NCBI GenBank assembly: GCA_023425225.1 | Contig: JAFADB010000366.1 | Span: forward strand, 1 to 8,420 | DNA length: 8,420 nucleotides | Direction: 5' to 3' | From: Pseudomonadota bacterium | Lineage (GTDB): Bacteria > Pseudomonadota > Gammaproteobacteria > Xanthomonadales > Xanthomonadaceae | Shown: piece by piece, positions 6,637 to 8,420 of the stretch | How positions within the stretch are numbered: position 1 is the stretch's first letter | How the letters are laid out: every line of letters begins with the position of its first letter | Made by a program: the position numbers and the translations under genes | The notes under the pieces: model-generated | The model's input: only the letters and a program-made list of their open reading frames with translations | What the model was told of the DNA's origin: nothing | Database searches by the model: none

Positions 6637-6676
6637 CGGCGCCACGGTCACCGGACGTCGGACACCGCCGGTTCCG

Positions 6677-6697
6677 CGCTCATGCGCAACGCTCATG
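6677..6697. repeat. Direct repeat CGCTCATG x2 upstream of the dioxygenase
   Basis: CGCTCATG occurs at 6677-6684 and 6690-6697, a 13-bp period, with CGCAA between. CGCAA recurs at 6706-6710 and 6747-6751. Tandem half-sites 30-60 bp upstream of a putative promoter would suit an activator such as a LysR-type protein. This is inference; no known consensus is matched. Confidence 0.3.
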
Positions 6698-6700
6698 AAC

Positions 6701-6714
6701 ACCATCGCAATGGT
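6701..6714. promoter_or_regulatory. Dyad ACCAT-CGCA-ATGGT, possible operator
   Basis: A perfect 5-bp inverted repeat with a 4-base centre is flanked by GAAC (6697-6700) and GTTC (6717-6720), which extend the symmetry imperfectly. It sits just upstream of the proposed -35 of the dioxygenase promoter and directly after the CGCTCATG repeat. It is AT-richer than its surroundings, which makes it less likely to be compositional. Confidence 0.3.
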
Positions 6715-6717
6715 TCG

Positions 6718-6746
6718 TTCACCGCGCCGCGGCGCGTGCCTACAGT
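6718..6746 (+). promoter_or_regulatory. Weak sigma70-like promoter of the dioxygenase operon
   Basis: TTCACC (6718-6723) and TACAGT (6741-6746) are separated by 17 bases; each matches 4 of 6 consensus positions. Transcription would start near 6753, giving a leader of about 45 bases. The spacer contains the 14-bp perfect palindrome CGCGCCGCGGCGCG (6723-6736), and another, GTCGGCGCCGAC (6756-6767), lies just after the expected start. Both are pure or near-pure GC and may be compositional. The poor -35 suggests activator dependence. Confidence 0.35.
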
Positions 6747-6797
6747 CGCAAGTCCGTCGGCGCCGACTGGGCGCCGCCCGCAGCGAGATGCACGACC

Positions 6798-7712
6798 ATG
6801 GCCCATGCTTCCATCGCCCAGGCTTCCCCTGCCCAGCGCCCGCCGGCGCAGCACGCACGCACTACCCCGCGGATAGTGCCCTTCGACGGCCCGCTCGGCG
6901 CCGAAGTGCTGGACCTGGACCTGTCCGCGCCGCTGGATAATGACACCTTCGCCCGCCTGCACCAGGCGCACCTGCGCCACCATGTGCTGGTGTTCCGCGA
7001 CCAGCGCATCACCCCGGCGCAGCAGGTCGCCTTCAGCCGCCGCTTCGGGCCGCTGCAGATCCACGTGCTGCGCACGTTCCAGTTGCCCGGCCATCCGGAG
7101 GTGCTGGTGGTCTCCAACATCAAGGAGAACGGCAAGCCGATCGGCCTGGGCGATGCCGGCCACTACTGGCACTCGGACCTGTCCTACAAGGAGCGCCCCA
7201 GTCTGGGCTCGTTGCTGCACGCGCAGGAGCTGCCGGCCGAGGGCGGCGACACCCTGTTCGCCAACCAGCACCTGGCCTGGGACACCCTGCCGCAGGCGCT
7301 GAAGAGCGCGGTGGAGGGCCGCCGCGCCGAGCACAGCTACCTGGCCAAGTACGAGGAACTGCGCGCGCGCAGCCCCTGGCGCCCGGCGCTCACGCCCGAG
7401 CAGATCGCCGAGGTCGCGCCGGCGCTGCACCCGGTGGTGCGCACCCACCCGGAAACCGGCCGCCGCGCGCTGTTCGTCAGCGAGCACTTCACCACCCGCA
7501 TCGTCGGCCTGCCGCAGGACGAGAGCGATGCGCTATTGCGCGAGCTGTTCGCGCACAGCACGCGCGAGGAACTGGTGTACCGCCACCGCTGGCAGCCGCA
7601 CGACATGGTGTTCTGGGACAACCGCTCGGTCACGCACCTGGCCGCCGGCACGCCCGACCACCTGCGCCGGCGCCTGTACCGCACCACCATCGAGGGCGAC
7701 GTGCCGTTCTGA
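6798..7712 (+). CDS. TauD/TfdA-family Fe(II)/2-oxoglutarate-dependent dioxygenase
   Basis: A 304-residue cytoplasmic oxygenase that should couple 2-oxoglutarate decarboxylation to substrate hydroxylation, typically releasing sulfite or sulfate from sulfonates or sulfate esters. The iron triad is His125-x-Asp127 (in HYWHSDLSY) and His280 (in WDNRSVTHLA). Arg291 aligns with the 2-oxoglutarate-binding Arg266 of E. coli TauD, and Arg295 with sulfonate-binding Arg270. His89 aligns with sulfonate contact His70. However TauD Tyr73 and Asn95, which contact taurine, align with Arg92 and Gly121, so taurine itself is doubtful. The first 25 residues are an Ala/Pro/Gln-rich extension absent from TauD. ATG 6798 has only weak GCGAG about ten bases upstream. 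A NitT/TauT-type binding protein follows after 43 bp, supporting a role in organosulfur use. An AtsK-like alkylsulfatase or another acidic substrate is also possible. Confidence 0.92.
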   Translation: MAHASIAQASPAQRPPAQHARTTPRIVPFDGPLGAEVLDLDLSAPLDNDTFARLHQAHLRHHVLVFRDQRITPAQQVAFSRRFGPLQIHVLRTFQLPGHPEVLVVSNIKENGKPIGLGDAGHYWHSDLSYKERPSLGSLLHAQELPAEGGDTLFANQHLAWDTLPQALKSAVEGRRAEHSYLAKYEELRARSPWRPALTPEQIAEVAPALHPVVRTHPETGRRALFVSEHFTTRIVGLPQDESDALLRELFAHSTREELVYRHRWQPHDMVFWDNRSVTHLAAGTPDHLRRRLYRTTIEGDVPF

Positions 7713-7755
7713 GCGCGCCTTGCGCATTCCCCTTCTCCCCCGACCGGACCGACGC

Positions 7756-8420
7756 ATGCCCCTGCCCCGCCTTTCCACGACCGCCGTCCCCGCACGCCGC
7801 CGCGTCGCCGCCCTGCTCGCCCTGGCGCTGTGCGCGCTGGTGTTGCTGCCCAGCGCCCAGGCGCAGGCCGAAGGCCGGCTGCGGGTGGCCAAGCAGTTCG
7901 GCATCGTCTACCTGCTGCTGGACGTGGCGCAGGAGCAGAAACTGATCGAGAAGCACGGCAAGGCCGCCGGCGTGGACATCGACGTGCAGTTCCTGCAGCT
8001 GTCCGGCGGCGCGGCGGTCAACGATGCGCTGCTGAGCGGCTCGATCGACGTGGCCGGTGCCGGCGTCGGCCCGCTGTTCACCATCTGGGACCGCACCCGC
8101 GGCCGCCAGAACGTGCGCGGCGTGGCCTCGCTCGGCAACTTCCCGTACTACCTGGTCAGCAACCAGCCCCGGATCAAGAGCATCGGCGACTTCACCGCGC
8201 GCGACCGCATCGCGCTGCCGGCGGTCGGCGTGTCGGTGCAGTCGCGGCTGCTGCAGTACGCCTCGGCGCAGCGCTGGGGCGACAAGGGCTACAACCAGCT
8301 CGATCCGCTGCAGGTGGCGCTGCCGCACCCGGACGCGGCGGCGGCGATCATCCGCGGCGGCACCGAGATCAGCGCGCATTTCGCCACCCCGCCGTTCCAG
8401 GAGCAGGAGCTGGCGCGCAA
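7756..8420 (+). CDS. ABC transporter periplasmic substrate-binding protein, NitT/TauT type (partial, runs off the right edge)
   Basis: 221 residues are visible before the window ends mid-codon; full-length relatives are about 320-350. The N-terminus is a Sec signal: a basic stretch (PARRRV), a hydrophobic core (residues 17-31) and cleavage near AQA at 34-36 or AQA at 36-38. The mature part starts GRLRVAKQFGIVYLLLDVAQEQKLIEKHGKAAG and continues with VQFLQLSGGAAVNDALLSGSIDVAGAGVGPLF, the classic lobe-1 pattern of NMT1/SsuA/TauA/NrtA-like binding proteins that capture sulfonates, nitrate or similar oxyanions. Visible tracts such as VASLGNFPYYLVSN and IALPAVGVSVQSRLLQYA fit the same family. It lies 43 bp after the dioxygenase on the same strand with no hairpin between, so it is probably co-transcribed; permease and ATPase genes are expected to the right. 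ATG 7756 has no strong ribosome site but starts the signal peptide cleanly. The ligand cannot be read from sequence. Confidence 0.88.
   Translation, partial: MPLPRLSTTAVPARRRVAALLALALCALVLLPSAQAQAEGRLRVAKQFGIVYLLLDVAQEQKLIEKHGKAAGVDIDVQFLQLSGGAAVNDALLSGSIDVAGAGVGPLFTIWDRTRGRQNVRGVASLGNFPYYLVSNQPRIKSIGDFTARDRIALPAVGVSVQSRLLQYASAQRWGDKGYNQLDPLQVALPHPDAAAAIIRGGTEISAHFATPPFQEQELAR

Noticed and set aside
5890..6858. 322-codon minus-strand frame spanning ybbP end, DUF486 gene and dioxygenase leader
   Set aside because: It overlaps two real plus-strand genes, shows no domain and has no credible ribosome site.
6693..7487. 264-codon minus-strand frame opposite the dioxygenase
   Set aside because: It is antisense to a gene with a complete catalytic set; no motif was recognised.
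7756..7870. Twin-arginine export signal in the binding protein
   Set aside because: Three Arg occur before the hydrophobic core but without the S/T-R-R-x-F-L-K pattern; a Sec signal fits better.
1..8420. tRNA, rRNA, CRISPR array, insertion sequence or prophage remnants
   Set aside because: No cloverleaf, repeat-spacer pattern, transposase motif or integrase was seen on either strand.

Overview
The window is about 8.4 kb of very GC-rich DNA with dense, strongly codon-biased genes. Long antisense shadow frames lie over nearly every true gene. Gene content and protein style suggest a gammaproteobacterium of the Xanthomonadaceae/Lysobacteraceae (Xanthomonas, Pseudoxanthomonas, Lysobacter or Luteimonas type). 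This placement is an inference from recalled protein similarity and composition; no search was run. No RNA genes, CRISPR arrays, insertion sequences or phage genes were seen.

Region 1 (19-2120, minus strand) is a two-component system: an OmpR/PhoB-class response regulator followed by its membrane histidine kinase. The 119-bp gap between them holds a perfect GC hairpin and, closer to the kinase, a perfect TATAAT hexamer. The kinase may therefore be transcribed partly on its own.

Region 2 (2294-6181) is the conserved envelope locus tesA / ybbA-ybbP. A GDSL-type esterase/lysophospholipase (TesA) lies on the minus strand. Diverging from it are a LolD/MacB-class ATPase (YbbA) and a large FtsX-type permease (YbbP), joined by an ATGA overlap. 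The most striking detail in the window is between tesA and ybbA. The two start sites are only 13 bp apart and share a 9-bp near-palindrome that gives each strand a GGAG seven bases before its start. On the plus strand the codon at that position is ATC, not ATG, so ybbA appears to use a non-canonical start, or to carry a mutation or sequencing error there. A strong 13-pair hairpin follows ybbP.

Region 3 (6283-6636) is a small four-helix membrane protein of the DUF486 / DMT family, with no evident functional link to its neighbours.

Region 4 (6798 to the right edge) begins what looks like a sulfonate/sulfate-ester-type acquisition operon: a TauD/TfdA-family Fe(II)/2-oxoglutarate dioxygenase, then 43 bp later a NitT/TauT-type periplasmic binding protein cut by the window edge. 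The dioxygenase keeps all metal and co-substrate ligands but lacks two of the taurine-contacting side chains of E. coli TauD, so its substrate is probably not taurine. Its 161-bp leader holds a weak sigma70-like promoter, several dyads and a direct repeat.

Most of the window is ordinary, well-known gene content. I do not see a wholly new system. The items most worth checking are the mirrored tesA/ybbA start region and the hairpin plus internal promoter between regulator and kinase.
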